A DNA stretch of 64,000 bases, from contig NZ_SJPY01000002.1 in assembly GCF_007860185.1 (NCBI RefSeq), forward strand, positions 1-64,000, in the 5' to 3' direction. Positions within the stretch are counted from its first letter, which is position 1, and every line of letters starts with the position of its first letter. The stretch comes from Novipirellula aureliae. Lineage in GTDB: Bacteria > Planctomycetota > Planctomycetia > Pirellulales > Pirellulaceae. Of the stretch, positions 55,420 through 64,000 are shown piece by piece. The notes beneath the pieces were generated by a model that saw nothing but the letters and a program-made list of their open reading frames with translations, ran no database searches and had not been told where the DNA came from. Made by a program: the position numbers and the translations under genes.

Positions 55420-57495
55420 ATGAAATCGATGATTGTTCAAACCCAAATCTGGCACTGGATCTCCGCATCCACGCTGATTCTCCTAACCTCTAGCTTTGCA
55501 CATGCTGCGGATCCCGTCATGCATTGGGATTTCAGCACGTTGGATGACGGCACAACGGTTGAGAACGTAAGCGGAATGGACGACGCCGTAGAGGGGCACG
55601 CTCGTTTGGCTGCTGGGATGGAAGGTGACGGTCTAAGACTCGATGGCTTTACGACCTGCGTTCGACATGTCACTCAAGACATCCCCCGTCCTGGAGACGC
55701 TTTTTCGGTCGAGGCGTGGGTAGCACTTGGAAATTATCCTTGGAACTGGTGTCCGATCCTAACCACCGAGAACGATGAGACCAAAGGCTATCGTTTGATG
55801 ATCGGACCGTATGGCCAAGTGTCAATGCAGTCCGCGATTGGTGAGCAGTGGGTCTCGTGTACCACCGCCAATGAAGCCATCCCCCTGCGAAAATGGATGC
55901 ACGTCGTTGGAGTCTATCGAGCCAACACCGACATGTCGGTTTACGTTAACGGAACGCTTGCAGCCACCATTCCGATCCAGGGCAAAGTAACGTTCCCAAG
56001 AGGCAAAGACCTGGAGTGCCGACTTGGCATGGTTGCAACACCTGGAAAGCCTTCCAATATCCACAGAACCTGGGGAACCCTTGGCCAGTACTTTGGACTT
56101 TGCGGAATCATTGACGAGGTGAAAGTCTACGACGAAGCGATGCAACCAGAGGATGTCAAAAAACATTTCGACAGCGTTGAAATGAAACAGCCGGAAATCG
56201 AGGCTCACAAACTGCCGACGATTGCGAAACATCCTGGGCGATTTGGCGCCTTTTATACCAAGCTGAAATACTACGATGGCTGGGATAATGTTTGGCCAGT
56301 CGATCAAGACCCCGATATTGTCGTCTGCTTTGACAAACTGCCGGTAAAAGTCATGTTCTGGCGAGGGCTCCGTTACGGAACGGCCTGGGTTTCAGAGAAC
56401 GAAAACTGGATGTCAGACCAAAGCGTGGAAGCGTGGGGACTGGGCGACGACGATACCGAAGGCTGCTTCGAACATATGCAGGACAGGCATTGCCGGTATT
56501 CGCATGTGCGTGTCATCGAAAACAATGATGCGAGAGTCGTGGTGCATTGGAGGTATGCTCCGACAAGCGCCTACCTCAGCACATGGCGTGTCGATCCAAA
56601 AACCGGCTGGGAATGCTGGGTCGATGAGTATCACACCATCTATCCCGATGCATCGGGGACCAGAAAAGTATCGTGGAAGAAAGACACACTCAAATTCCCA
56701 CGCCAGTTCCAGGAATCACTGCCGCTACTGCAACCTGGACAGGTTGTTAGTGATCTGGTGCATCGCGACTATGTCCACGTTGCAGATTACGAAGGCCATA
56801 TCGACCCCGTTTCCTTTGTAGACAATCCTCGCGAAAGAGACACCCAATTTGCCAAGGACTACACCATCCAGCAATACAATTTCAAGTCCGATAACAAGCC
56901 ATTTATCTGCTTTGAGCCAGGCAATCGCATGTCGGTGAGATGGAATAGTCTGAGCAGTTATGACAAGCACGTTGGTTGCAACCATTTCCCGGTTGGCCAA
57001 GCCCGCTGTGACGGCCGTACGAGCATCATGTCCGATCGTCCGTCGCATTGTGACAGTTTCCCCATTTCGGACCCTGTGGTTCACGAGGCGGGTGATCGCT
57101 GCTACTGGAATGCCCTGTATGGAATCAATGGGATGGAAATGGAAGAACTGGTCGAACTCGGCAAGTCTTGGGCTTTTGCACCCGAGATGGAAATTTCGGG
57201 TGAAGGATTCACGTCGAAGGGCTATGATCGTAGCCAACGGTGCTATCCGATAGAGAACAGCGGTTCGGTGCCAAAAGCATGCGAGATCACTCTAACCAGT
57301 AATGATCAGTCACCGATTGTTAACCCTGCTTTCTTCATCAAGAACTGGAATGCTGCGACCGCGAAGGTGCTCGTCAATGGAGAACCATCGAGCGATGTAC
57401 GCATTGGCGTGAATCACGAACTAGAGGGCGATGATCTCGTCCTGTTCTTATTTCTGCAAAGCAACGAGCCAGTCAAGATCACGGTTTTGCCGTAA
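55420..57495 (+). CDS. Secreted LamG-domain protein
   Basis: 691 residues from ATG 55420; an in-frame extension to 55261 lacks a good start. Signal peptide MKSMIVQTQIWHWISASTLI through SSFAHA, cleaving before ADPVMHWDF. A LamG/concanavalin A-like beta sandwich covers about 30-245 (FSVEAWVALGNYPWNWCPIL, IIDEVKVYDEAMQPEDV). The rest (about 250-690) is a beta-rich carbohydrate-related region with many Trp/Cys residues and no catalytic motif recognised. Likely a polysaccharide-binding or hydrolase-like protein exported to the periplasm or surface. Confidence 0.75.
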   Translation: MKSMIVQTQIWHWISASTLILLTSSFAHAADPVMHWDFSTLDDGTTVENVSGMDDAVEGHARLAAGMEGDGLRLDGFTTCVRHVTQDIPRPGDAFSVEAWVALGNYPWNWCPILTTENDETKGYRLMIGPYGQVSMQSAIGEQWVSCTTANEAIPLRKWMHVVGVYRANTDMSVYVNGTLAATIPIQGKVTFPRGKDLECRLGMVATPGKPSNIHRTWGTLGQYFGLCGIIDEVKVYDEAMQPEDVKKHFDSVEMKQPEIEAHKLPTIAKHPGRFGAFYTKLKYYDGWDNVWPVDQDPDIVVCFDKLPVKVMFWRGLRYGTAWVSENENWMSDQSVEAWGLGDDDTEGCFEHMQDRHCRYSHVRVIENNDARVVVHWRYAPTSAYLSTWRVDPKTGWECWVDEYHTIYPDASGTRKVSWKKDTLKFPRQFQESLPLLQPGQVVSDLVHRDYVHVADYEGHIDPVSFVDNPRERDTQFAKDYTIQQYNFKSDNKPFICFEPGNRMSVRWNSLSSYDKHVGCNHFPVGQARCDGRTSIMSDRPSHCDSFPISDPVVHEAGDRCYWNALYGINGMEMEELVELGKSWAFAPEMEISGEGFTSKGYDRSQRCYPIENSGSVPKACEITLTSNDQSPIVNPAFFIKNWNAATAKVLVNGEPSSDVRIGVNHELEGDDLVLFLFLQSNEPVKITVLP

Positions 57496-57878
57496 GGCGG
57501 CTACGCCGCAATCTCGCACGGCTCTCCGAGCGGATTGCGTTCATCGATTGGCACGACCCAACTTAGCATGTTGCGACTGCATTTGTTTAGCAATCGCTGA
57601 GTTGGAAAATTCGTAGTCGTGCTGAGGCGCAAAAGACATTGAGTTAGTGGCATCCTGTGGTAGTCGTCGAGTTAGCGTTGCCCATCGACAGTCTCCTTGC
57701 GAACAGGGGTTTCTATCGACACCCTAACAAAAAAGCAGAACCAATCCGTGTTCTTCGGCTCCGTTCTATTTGCTGAGTTCGTGCAGCGACGTGGCCCACT
57801 GAATCAGTGGAGGGTCAGATTTTTCCGATGGCGGGGCGAGAAATGGTGGGCCAAGCCTTATCGCTTCTACCAAACACT

Positions 57879-57956
57879 AAACGTTGGGGGTCCGCTTGGA
57901 CTTCGCAATGATGGATCGGAGATCCATTGCGAAGTCCAAACGGACCCCCAAAGTTT
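57879..57956. repeat. 32-bp near-perfect hairpin
   Basis: The left arm (57879-57910) begins AAACGTTGGGGGTCCG and the right arm (57925-57956) ends CGGACCCCCAAAGTTT. They match 30 of 32 positions with a 14-nt loop. Non-coding. Confidence 0.8.
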
Positions 57957-57983
57957 CAGCAATTCTCATTGAACACGGTAGCC

Positions 57984-58051
57984 AGCAGGACGTTACGGAT
58001 TTGTCGCCCAGCCGCTTTAACGGCTTCCCGGAGACTTCCGAACGTCCTGCT
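57984..58051. repeat. Inverted repeat AGCAGGACGTT
   Basis: Perfect 11-bp arms AGCAGGACGTT (57984-57994) and AACGTCCTGCT (58041-58051) enclose GC-rich sequence that also contains CCGCTTTAACGG-like pairing. Confidence 0.65.
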
Positions 58052-58172
58052 TGCTTCGTCGCAAAACGGATCACTCAGATGATGCCCATCATAGCTCTCT
58101 CTAAGGTTTCCGCGTCGATGAGGCTGGACGACCGCTTTTAATCGAAACCCTCGAAAAGGTCTCTACAACATC

Positions 58173-58740
58173 GTGAATCAGAATCCATTGCCAAGCAACA
58201 CTCCTCCCGCACTTTTCATCGGAATCGACTGGGCTGATCAGGCCCACGATTGCTACATCATCGCGGTCGATAAACGAATGGAAGAAGGATTGAACAAGCA
58301 TCCCGATGGGTCCTTGTTTACCGAGCTGCGCGGTGCGGGCCCGACCTTGGCAGCAAGGCCTGGCCGCCTTCGGCTCGCAGAAGGATCGCTGGAACAACGC
58401 TGATGAAATCGCTTGCCTTTCGGGCATCGCGCCCGTGACAGTTCAAAGTGGCAAAAGCCGAGTGGTGCATCAGCGTTGGGCGTGCCCGAAATACCTCAAA
58501 CAGACATTCCATGAGGTCGCCGACAGTGCTCGAAAATACTGTCCGTGGACAAAGGCTCGTTACAATCAACTCAAAGATGGCGGAATGAAACAGAATGCGG
58601 CAATCCGAAAGCTAGCTCGCAGCTGGATCCGAATTCTCTTTCGGGACTGGCAAACTGGTCAGCCATTCGACTGCGATCGCTACGTAACCGGCCTACTGCG
58701 ACGTAATCCCGAACTCGCAAATTACCTTCCAAAATCCTGA
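58173..58740 (+). mobile_element. IS110-family transposase gene, internally deleted and frameshifted
   Basis: Starts MNQNPLPSNTPPALFIGIDW followed by ADQAHDCYIIAVD, the DEDD/RuvC-like N-terminal start of IS110 transposases, then jumps within about 20 residues to LNKHPDGSLFTELRGAGPTL (helix-hairpin-helix region). A frame change near 58345 leads to QKDRWNNADEIACLSGIAPV, then an SGKSRVVHQR stretch and HEVADSARKYCPWTKARYNQ, the Transposase_20 domain with its nucleophile Ser near SGKSR. The DEDD core is largely deleted and the two parts are out of frame, so it cannot be active. A bridge RNA, if kept, would lie just upstream. Confidence 0.8.
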
Positions 58741-58956
58741 AAAAATGACCGCCAACCCCTGGAACAAACCTCCGATGTCTCCGGGCTAGGTTTGTTGCTA
58801 CTATTTCAGCAGCTTCCTATATTCGGTCATCGTTGTCGCGACTAAAACCGTCAGTAATTAAGTCGAAGTCCCTTCGGGATGACTGATGAACAACGTGAAA
58901 GTTGTTTATGACTTGCAAAGCGACCGATCGAATCAACGCAAAAATTGGCAGTACGA

Positions 58957-59514
58957 ATGATCCCAGTTCCGATCCTCATGCTTGGTATCCCAATCGTGTT
59001 TTTGTTCATGTGGTGTGGGATTTCATTACTGCTGTCGTTCTTGAGTGGCTGGTCCAAACTTGCGGGACGATATCAGTGCTCGTCGCTGCCTGATTGCAAA
59101 GCTTTCCATTTTCGATCCGGCATGATCGGTGCTGTTAAATACAATTCCTGTCTCACCCTTTCGGTCACGCAGCAAGGGTTGGGGCTTTCGGTGCTGATTC
59201 CATTTCGAATCGGGCATCCCACCCTTCTCGTTCCATGGTCGGACTTTCATCAGGTGCAAGAAAAACGAACGCCCCTACTTGGCGTTCGTTCCATGACCGC
59301 CATGCTGGGAACGCCCCCAACGGTACGTGTGACGTTACCGGTATGGCTGATCGACTATGTCGAAGTCGCGGACGGATACGAACTTGACCAGGGGCGTTCG
59401 TTTGAGTTCGATTCAGAGTTTGGCCCGCAGTGGGAATGCGAAGCGTGCGGCGAACACAACGATCCGACGTTTGATGTATGTTGGCAGTGCCAAAACGCAA
59501 ACTTGTGTAGATGA
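58957..59514 (+). CDS. Membrane protein with C-terminal RanBP-type zinc ribbon
   Basis: 185 residues from ATG 58957. A single helix (about 3-30, PVPILMLGIPIVFLFMWCGISLLLSFLSG) precedes a beta-rich domain (YQCSSLPDCKAFHF...LLVPWSDFHQV), and the C-terminus has WECEACGEHNDPTFDVCWQC, a four-Cys zinc ribbon of the RanBP2/zf-type. Function unknown; possibly a cytoplasm-facing membrane scaffold. Confidence 0.65.
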   Translation: MIPVPILMLGIPIVFLFMWCGISLLLSFLSGWSKLAGRYQCSSLPDCKAFHFRSGMIGAVKYNSCLTLSVTQQGLGLSVLIPFRIGHPTLLVPWSDFHQVQEKRTPLLGVRSMTAMLGTPPTVRVTLPVWLIDYVEVADGYELDQGRSFEFDSEFGPQWECEACGEHNDPTFDVCWQCQNANLCR

Positions 59515-59729
59515 CATCCAGGAATTAGAACGGATCGGCTCCGGCGTGATGAGACTTGTCGGTAACTGACAGGCTAGAAGTCGTGGGTACGTTGATCGCC
59601 GGCCGAAAAGGAGGAAATCCAAAACTTATAAATCGAACATCCCTTCGGAACTTCAATCGCAGCAGATTGCGCGACCCTGGACTCGCGTCCGCGGCTAGTG
59701 CCTATCGTGGCTTCGCCACTAAAACAAAC

Positions 59730-62700
59730 TTACTTTGGCTCCAGTAGTTCGAGCCCCAAATCCTTGCCTTTCTCGACCGCTGGAATGCCCTCAGCCATCC
59801 ACACAGGCTCGGGTGCGTCCTTCAAGTAATGATCAAAAAACTGTTGCATCCGAATTGCAAAGTCGCGACGATTGTAGTCGCCCATCACCCAGTGTGGGTC
59901 ACCGTTATAATTGAGCATCCAGGCTGGCTTTTCCAGGCGGCGTAGTGCAACAAAAAGCTCGATTCCTTGATACCATGGCACGGCGCCGTCTTGGTCATTA
60001 TGCAAAATCAGCAGTGGTGTATCGATATTGTCGGCGAAGAAGAGGGGTGAATTGGCAATATATTTTTCACGGGCTGCCCACAGATCCCCACCGATCCGAC
60101 TTTGCGTCCGTTCGTACTGGAACATGCGACTCATTCCACTGCTCCAGCGAATGCCACCGTAAGCACTCGTCATGTTACTGACCGGCGCCCCGGCTTCGGC
60201 ACAGGCAAACATGTCCGTTTGGGTCACCAGATAGGCCGTCTGGTACCCTCCCCAACTGTGCCCCTGCATCCCAATCCTTTCTTGGTCGACAAAGCCCTTA
60301 GCGATCAAATGCTCAACGCCCGGCAAAACGGCGTTCGCAGCACTCTGACCAGGCTCGCCCGTCTTATAAGGGATGTCTGGAATAAAGACGACATAACCAC
60401 GACTGACGTAAAAACTGAAGCAGATAATCGATCGCCCCGCAGCAGGCGGATAATACTTGTGCAGGCCATCCGAGCTTCGTTCATAAAAGTACACCAACAG
60501 CGGATACTTTTTGGACGGATCAAACCCATCCGGCTTGAGGAGAATGCCATCAAGCGTTTGCCCGTCTCGCGATTCCCAATGAGTCAATTCGGACGTCCCC
60601 CACGAGTACTCGTCTTGTTGGGGATTGAGGTCACTGACGCGAGAGATCTTTTCGAAGCGAGTGGTACTGGTCCATAGATCGGGAAACATGCGAAACGTGC
60701 TGCGAGTGAATACAACCTGGTCACTGTCTTTCGCTTTTTGCAGTTCACCTAGGTTTTCATCAAGCATGATCAATGGAGCAGGACCAACTGGGGCGGCTTG
60801 TTTATTTTTCGCGTTCCCCTCGAGCGCAGGCAGAGAGTAAAAACCGCTCGCCTTCGTCTTTAGATGGAATGCGGTCAACAGCATTGGTTTTTCGGCATCG
60901 ACAAAGCGCTGTTTGGAATCGAAGTGGCGATAGCGGAATCGAATCTCGTTTCGGCGACCGCTGCCCAAAGTGATGCAAACCGGTTTGGATTCGCCTGTCG
61001 GGTCGAGTTTCCAGATATCGTAACGATCGTAAATCAAGAGAGCGCGGTCCCCACGCAACCAGCCTGCCGTTCCATATGCCGACGGCAACATCGGACGATC
61101 GTCGAGTACATTGTAGAGTGGATGCTTAATACCTTTGCTGATCTCGATCGACTTCGCATCCTTATCTTTGGCCTTCTTTGCAAACCACTTCTTTTGTTCA
61201 GCATCAAACCAAACGATATACTTTCCGGTTGGCGACAGCGCCGCATCGGAGCGAACCTTGTTCAGGACCTGGGTCCTTCGTCCGCTATTGAGGTTAACCA
61301 AGTAAACGTCCTGGTACCCTGGGACGTCCCACGAAAGCATTTTACGGTAAGGCACATTGCTATTGGCGATTGATACGTTTGACGGGGAGCGATAGTCGAT
61401 ATCCACGACGGGGGTTTGCAGATCTTCGATCTGAACGATTTTCTTGGACTTCAACACATAGGCTGCGCGATAATCACGTTTCCGTTCGGCTTCAGCCTCC
61501 AGCAATTGTTGCGGTTGCAATTGTGGGTCTTGCCAATGCCAAAGATCAAGCTTGGCTCGTTCTTCCGATTCCTCGGCATCGACATCGCGTCCCTCAGCAA
61601 GATCGCGCCGCTGCTTGAGAATCGCCTCAGGAATGGGGCTCGTTTCAAAATACAGCCTGCGTCCATCTTCGCTGTAGCGCTGCGTCGATCCCGGTGCGAT
61701 CCACCATCCGCTGGGGATTCCCTGCTCACCTTCGCCAGCGATACACTTGGCCTGTTTGGAGCCAGCGGTCCATTCATAGACGGACCATTTCGGCGACTTC
61801 GATTCGTAGTCGTCTTTGTTGGTAATAAACGCCAAACGCGAACCATCTTCGTTAAAAGCAAGGTTTTTGTATTCCCCCACGCCACGGGCGATGCATGTCA
61901 ATTTCAGCGAATCAAGTTGCAGCAGATGCACACCATCGACCACCTCATTGGCAACGAGATCATCGGCTTGCTCACCATTCCGCTCTTCCTTATCGGGCGC
62001 TTCGACCGAAGTCACAAAGGCAAGCCAATTGCCCTTTTTTGAGAACCGAAAGGCACGGACGAAGGGAAAGGTTCGCTGGATTTCGGTAGGCAGATTGACC
62101 AGCTTTAGCGGCGTACCAACCGTCTTCTTCTTTGGGTCTTTATCGTCTTGGTCGGCCCTTGGCGGTTCGGAGTGCTGTGGTTTCTGCTTTGCTTTGGCCT
62201 CGCTCTCTTCGACCGGATCCGGTTTGCTACGCCCAGGCTTACGAGTTGTTGCTCCGCGGCTCTTTAGCTTTAGCTGTTTTGCTGGCTGGCGAAGTCCTTC
62301 GCCCGTCACTTCGTAAACCTCGCGTGGTCCCTTCTCGGTTTTATCAATCGGAGAGGTGACCGTTGGCTTTTCCATCTGGCATGCGACCCAATCACCGTTC
62401 TCTTGCGGCAAACCAAAAGAGCGAGCGTCATCGAGAGTGATGATGTCACCCGACGCCAATTCGAGGGCCTGCATCTTGGCTTGGGGACGCTCCTGCGATT
62501 CCTTTTTCTGTTTTCGAAATTGCTTCAGGATTTTTTTCTCTGGCGTGACCAAAAACACCGCGAATTGGCTGTTAAACGTGAAGCGGGCCTGTGCTGCACG
62601 TTCGATCACATATTCACGCGCCGTATCGACGTGCTGGATGTGCAAGGTCGACTCACCATCAATGGCACCACTTTGGACCGCGTACAAGACCCAGTTGCCA

Positions 62701-62879
62701 TCGTTTGAGATCTTGGCATTGGAAAGCGTATTCCAGACGTCGTAGTCGCTGTGCTCGAGCATTCGCCGGGTAATGTCTTGGGCCACGACAGCTGGGCAGA
62801 AAGTCAAAAACACCAACACGGCAGCGATTTTGCTGATCCGCGATTGGCCTGTGAAACGGAACAAAAGTCTAGTCATCAA
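59730..62879 (-). CDS. Exported prolyl oligopeptidase-family (S9) serine peptidase
   Basis: 1049 residues. Signal peptide MMTRLLFRFTGQSRISKIAA with cleavage near VVAQ. A long N-terminal region (about 35-720) forms a beta-propeller-like domain rich in Trp/Asp blades, with a Lys/Glu-rich insert (about 195-240). The C-terminal alpha/beta hydrolase domain has the nucleophile elbow QGHSWGGYQ (Ser875), Asp964 in HNDQDGAVP and His996 in GDPHWV. All three triad residues of S9 peptidases are present, so activity on peptides is expected. Monocistronic; an ATG at 62879 with GAGCCTC upstream fits a weak ribosome site. Confidence 0.9.
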   Translation of the reverse strand: MMTRLLFRFTGQSRISKIAAVLVFLTFCPAVVAQDITRRMLEHSDYDVWNTLSNAKISNDGNWVLYAVQSGAIDGESTLHIQHVDTAREYVIERAAQARFTFNSQFAVFLVTPEKKILKQFRKQKKESQERPQAKMQALELASGDIITLDDARSFGLPQENGDWVACQMEKPTVTSPIDKTEKGPREVYEVTGEGLRQPAKQLKLKSRGATTRKPGRSKPDPVEESEAKAKQKPQHSEPPRADQDDKDPKKKTVGTPLKLVNLPTEIQRTFPFVRAFRFSKKGNWLAFVTSVEAPDKEERNGEQADDLVANEVVDGVHLLQLDSLKLTCIARGVGEYKNLAFNEDGSRLAFITNKDDYESKSPKWSVYEWTAGSKQAKCIAGEGEQGIPSGWWIAPGSTQRYSEDGRRLYFETSPIPEAILKQRRDLAEGRDVDAEESEERAKLDLWHWQDPQLQPQQLLEAEAERKRDYRAAYVLKSKKIVQIEDLQTPVVDIDYRSPSNVSIANSNVPYRKMLSWDVPGYQDVYLVNLNSGRRTQVLNKVRSDAALSPTGKYIVWFDAEQKKWFAKKAKDKDAKSIEISKGIKHPLYNVLDDRPMLPSAYGTAGWLRGDRALLIYDRYDIWKLDPTGESKPVCITLGSGRRNEIRFRYRHFDSKQRFVDAEKPMLLTAFHLKTKASGFYSLPALEGNAKNKQAAPVGPAPLIMLDENLGELQKAKDSDQVVFTRSTFRMFPDLWTSTTRFEKISRVSDLNPQQDEYSWGTSELTHWESRDGQTLDGILLKPDGFDPSKKYPLLVYFYERSSDGLHKYYPPAAGRSIICFSFYVSRGYVVFIPDIPYKTGEPGQSAANAVLPGVEHLIAKGFVDQERIGMQGHSWGGYQTAYLVTQTDMFACAEAGAPVSNMTSAYGGIRWSSGMSRMFQYERTQSRIGGDLWAAREKYIANSPLFFADNIDTPLLILHNDQDGAVPWYQGIELFVALRRLEKPAWMLNYNGDPHWVMGDYNRRDFAIRMQQFFDHYLKDAPEPVWMAEGIPAVEKGKDLGLELLEPK

Positions 62880-63098
62880 AAGAGGCTCCTCGGCACGTTG
62901 TTATCCAATAACCGAGAGTAGCTACTCTTGTTAAAAAATGGAAACAAACTTGCCTTGGATGTCGCAGTTTTTGGCGATTTATCGAGGTCGACGTTGGAAT
63001 CCAGACGGCAGCCGGTTGACCCGCCCAGACGATACAATGCAGAACGGCCCTACTCCGTTTTCCATCGAAACGGCAACCTGCAAGCGGATCCAAAGCAA

Positions 63099-63491
63099 TT
63101 GAGCACCCTTCGACGAATCGTGGCCTACCTTTGGGCGTCGCCCTATACGATCGCTGGAATTACGATCGGGCTGTTGCTCGGTGGCCGGTTTCAGGTTGTC
63201 GACGGGGTCATTGAAATCAGCGGGCCGCGAATTGCGGGGCTCTTGCTGCGAATGCTCATCCCCGCCTTGGCTTTGACCTTTGGGCATGTCGTCTTTGGGC
63301 AAACCGAGGCTGCACTGGCACGGACTCGTGAACACGAACGGGTTCATGTACAGCAATATGAGCGATGGGGGATCGCCTTTGTGCCCGCCTACCTGACGTG
63401 CTGGCTGATTTTATCCCTCGCTGGCAGGGACGGTTACCGCGAAAATCCGTTTGAAGTGGAAGCTTACGCGGCCGACGACTGCCAAAAGTGA
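63099..63491 (+). CDS. Membrane protein with HExxH motif (predicted zinc-dependent)
   Basis: 130 residues from TTG 63099, chosen because the product starts LSTLRRIVAYLWASPYTIAG, typical of a short planctomycete family; the frame extends to 62928. Two helices (about 8-28 and 47-66) precede HERVHVQQYERWG (HExxH at 79-83) and a third helix at 94-108. Downstream ENPFEVEAY supplies acidic candidates (Glu119/121) for a third ligand, a gluzincin-like layout. An intramembrane or membrane-bound metallopeptidase-like role is plausible but not known. Confidence 0.65.
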   Translation: MSTLRRIVAYLWASPYTIAGITIGLLLGGRFQVVDGVIEISGPRIAGLLLRMLIPALALTFGHVVFGQTEAALARTREHERVHVQQYERWGIAFVPAYLTCWLILSLAGRDGYRENPFEVEAYAADDCQK

Positions 63492-64000
63492 AGATAGGTA
63501 AGCAAAGTAGCCAATCCGATGAGGTCGAAAGAATGACTTAGAAGATTTTCTCTCAAGACGATTGGGCGGCAAAGATGTCGTAAACTTGCGAATTTCCTAG
63601 TGTTTCATGCAAGTCCTGGGGTCTCAGCGTCCGAAAACCTTCACATGACTCAAACAAATTCTACACTTTTTGCAAAACAGCCGTTGACCATTTTGGATCA
63701 GCCGCTATCTTTCTATCTCGCTCAGCAAATGAGTCTTCCAAACGTCCCCGAGGGACACCTGGTATGACCCCGCTCTGAGCGAAAGTGAGCCGGTTTAAGA
63801 AACTTTAAAAAAACTTCTCAAACACGGTTGACGGCAACGAATCGCCTCGCTATTCTTCGCCCTCACTTGTGACCAACCGGCTGACGCCGACTGTCCCAGA
63901 GACATCATTCTGGGTACAATTCGCGTTGACCGGCTGTTCACAAAAACAGCGTCTCTTGCTGACATGACCCTGTGTCATCGGCGAGATATTGATATTTGAC
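63492..64000. other. Gene-free right edge with promoters; possible rRNA operon leader
   Basis: No protein frame. Contains a good promoter at 63828-63856, an extended -10-like TGGGTACAAT near 63911-63920, a hairpin CCCAGA/TCTGGG at 63895-63914, and ends ATTGATATTTGAC, which resembles the antiterminator-like leader that precedes 16S rRNA genes. The downstream gene lies outside the window. Confidence 0.35.
63828..63856 (+). promoter_or_regulatory. Sigma70-like promoter at right edge
   Basis: TTGACG (63828-63833), a 17-bp spacer, TATTCT (63851-63856). Five and four of six consensus bases. Would drive transcription out of the window to the right. Confidence 0.5.

Larger units (their letters stand above)
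57496..58172. other. Intergenic region with long hairpins
   Basis: 676 bp. Two long inverted repeats lie at 57879-57956 and 57984-58051 (separate entries). No gene recognised; the IS110 relic follows. Confidence 0.5.

Overview
The window looks like a chromosomal segment of a planctomycete, most likely a Pirellulaceae member close to Rhodopirellula. The pointers are a DUF1559 pseudopilin-like protein, a DUF1844 protein, a GYF_2/zinc-ribbon protein, a planctomycete-style DUF4139 exported protein, lineage-type lipoproteins and secreted hypotheticals. Housekeeping genes are scattered singly rather than in large operons, and gene 3' ends carry many short palindromic or tandem repeats. This placement rests on reading the proteins, not on a database search.

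Layout. 1-3.3 kb: a decayed accessory or defence patch, with an Rpn-type nuclease gene cut by the window edge, a repeat-rich mosaic, and a two-gene QxK-nuclease/STAND-like C-terminal-domain pair that lacks any NTPase core. 3.3-7.7 kb: a leftward operon of a DUF4139 exported protein, an OmpR-type regulator and a histidine kinase, with overlapping ends. 7.9-10.6 kb: the leftward mnmE-ogt-deoC operon. 10.8-16.3 kb: rightward DUF4153/DUF4173-like membrane protein, pyrG, DUF1844 protein and pfkA, with a 29-bp tandem array between pyrG and the DUF1844 gene. 16.4-19.2 kb: small membrane protein, lipoprotein, a RAYT-type transposase relic, then rsmA and ribE. 19.4-25.8 kb: eno, DUF1559 protein, a CPA1-type antiporter with an RCK-like tail, and efpL. 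26.2-31.1 kb: a YhaN/YhaO-like (SbcCD-like) ATPase-nuclease pair. 31.2-32.7 kb: a multiply broken hsdM relic, a nested palindrome, tRNA-Val(UAC) and rpsU. 32.9-41.9 kb: NCS2-like permease, ECF-like sigma factor, nrdR, PH-domain, GYF_2 and YdjY-like proteins, a large conserved hypothetical, and a PLPBP (YggS) protein. 42.1-48.8 kb: secreted protein, a 20-unit 39-bp repeat array, a FabH-like ketosynthase, a class I glutamine-amidotransferase-like protein without its catalytic cysteine, and a CrtI-like oxidoreductase. 49-55 kb: small hypotheticals, a stand-alone WYL protein, glnS, and an IS66 relic. 55.4-64 kb: a secreted LamG protein, a broken IS110 transposase, a zinc-ribbon membrane protein, a large S9 peptidase, an HExxH membrane protein, and a promoter-rich right edge that may lead into an rRNA operon.

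No single complete new system stands out. The strongest signals are the NTPase-less nuclease/STAND-like pair; the internally deleted, nonsense-bearing hsdM; repeat elements that supply stop codons to neighbouring genes (rsmA, the FabH-like gene); the RAYT relic enclosed by an inverted pair of the same repeat; the 39-bp array with a 117-bp higher-order period; the Cys-to-Gly C26 pseudoenzyme; and several candidate small RNAs that end in strong intrinsic terminators.
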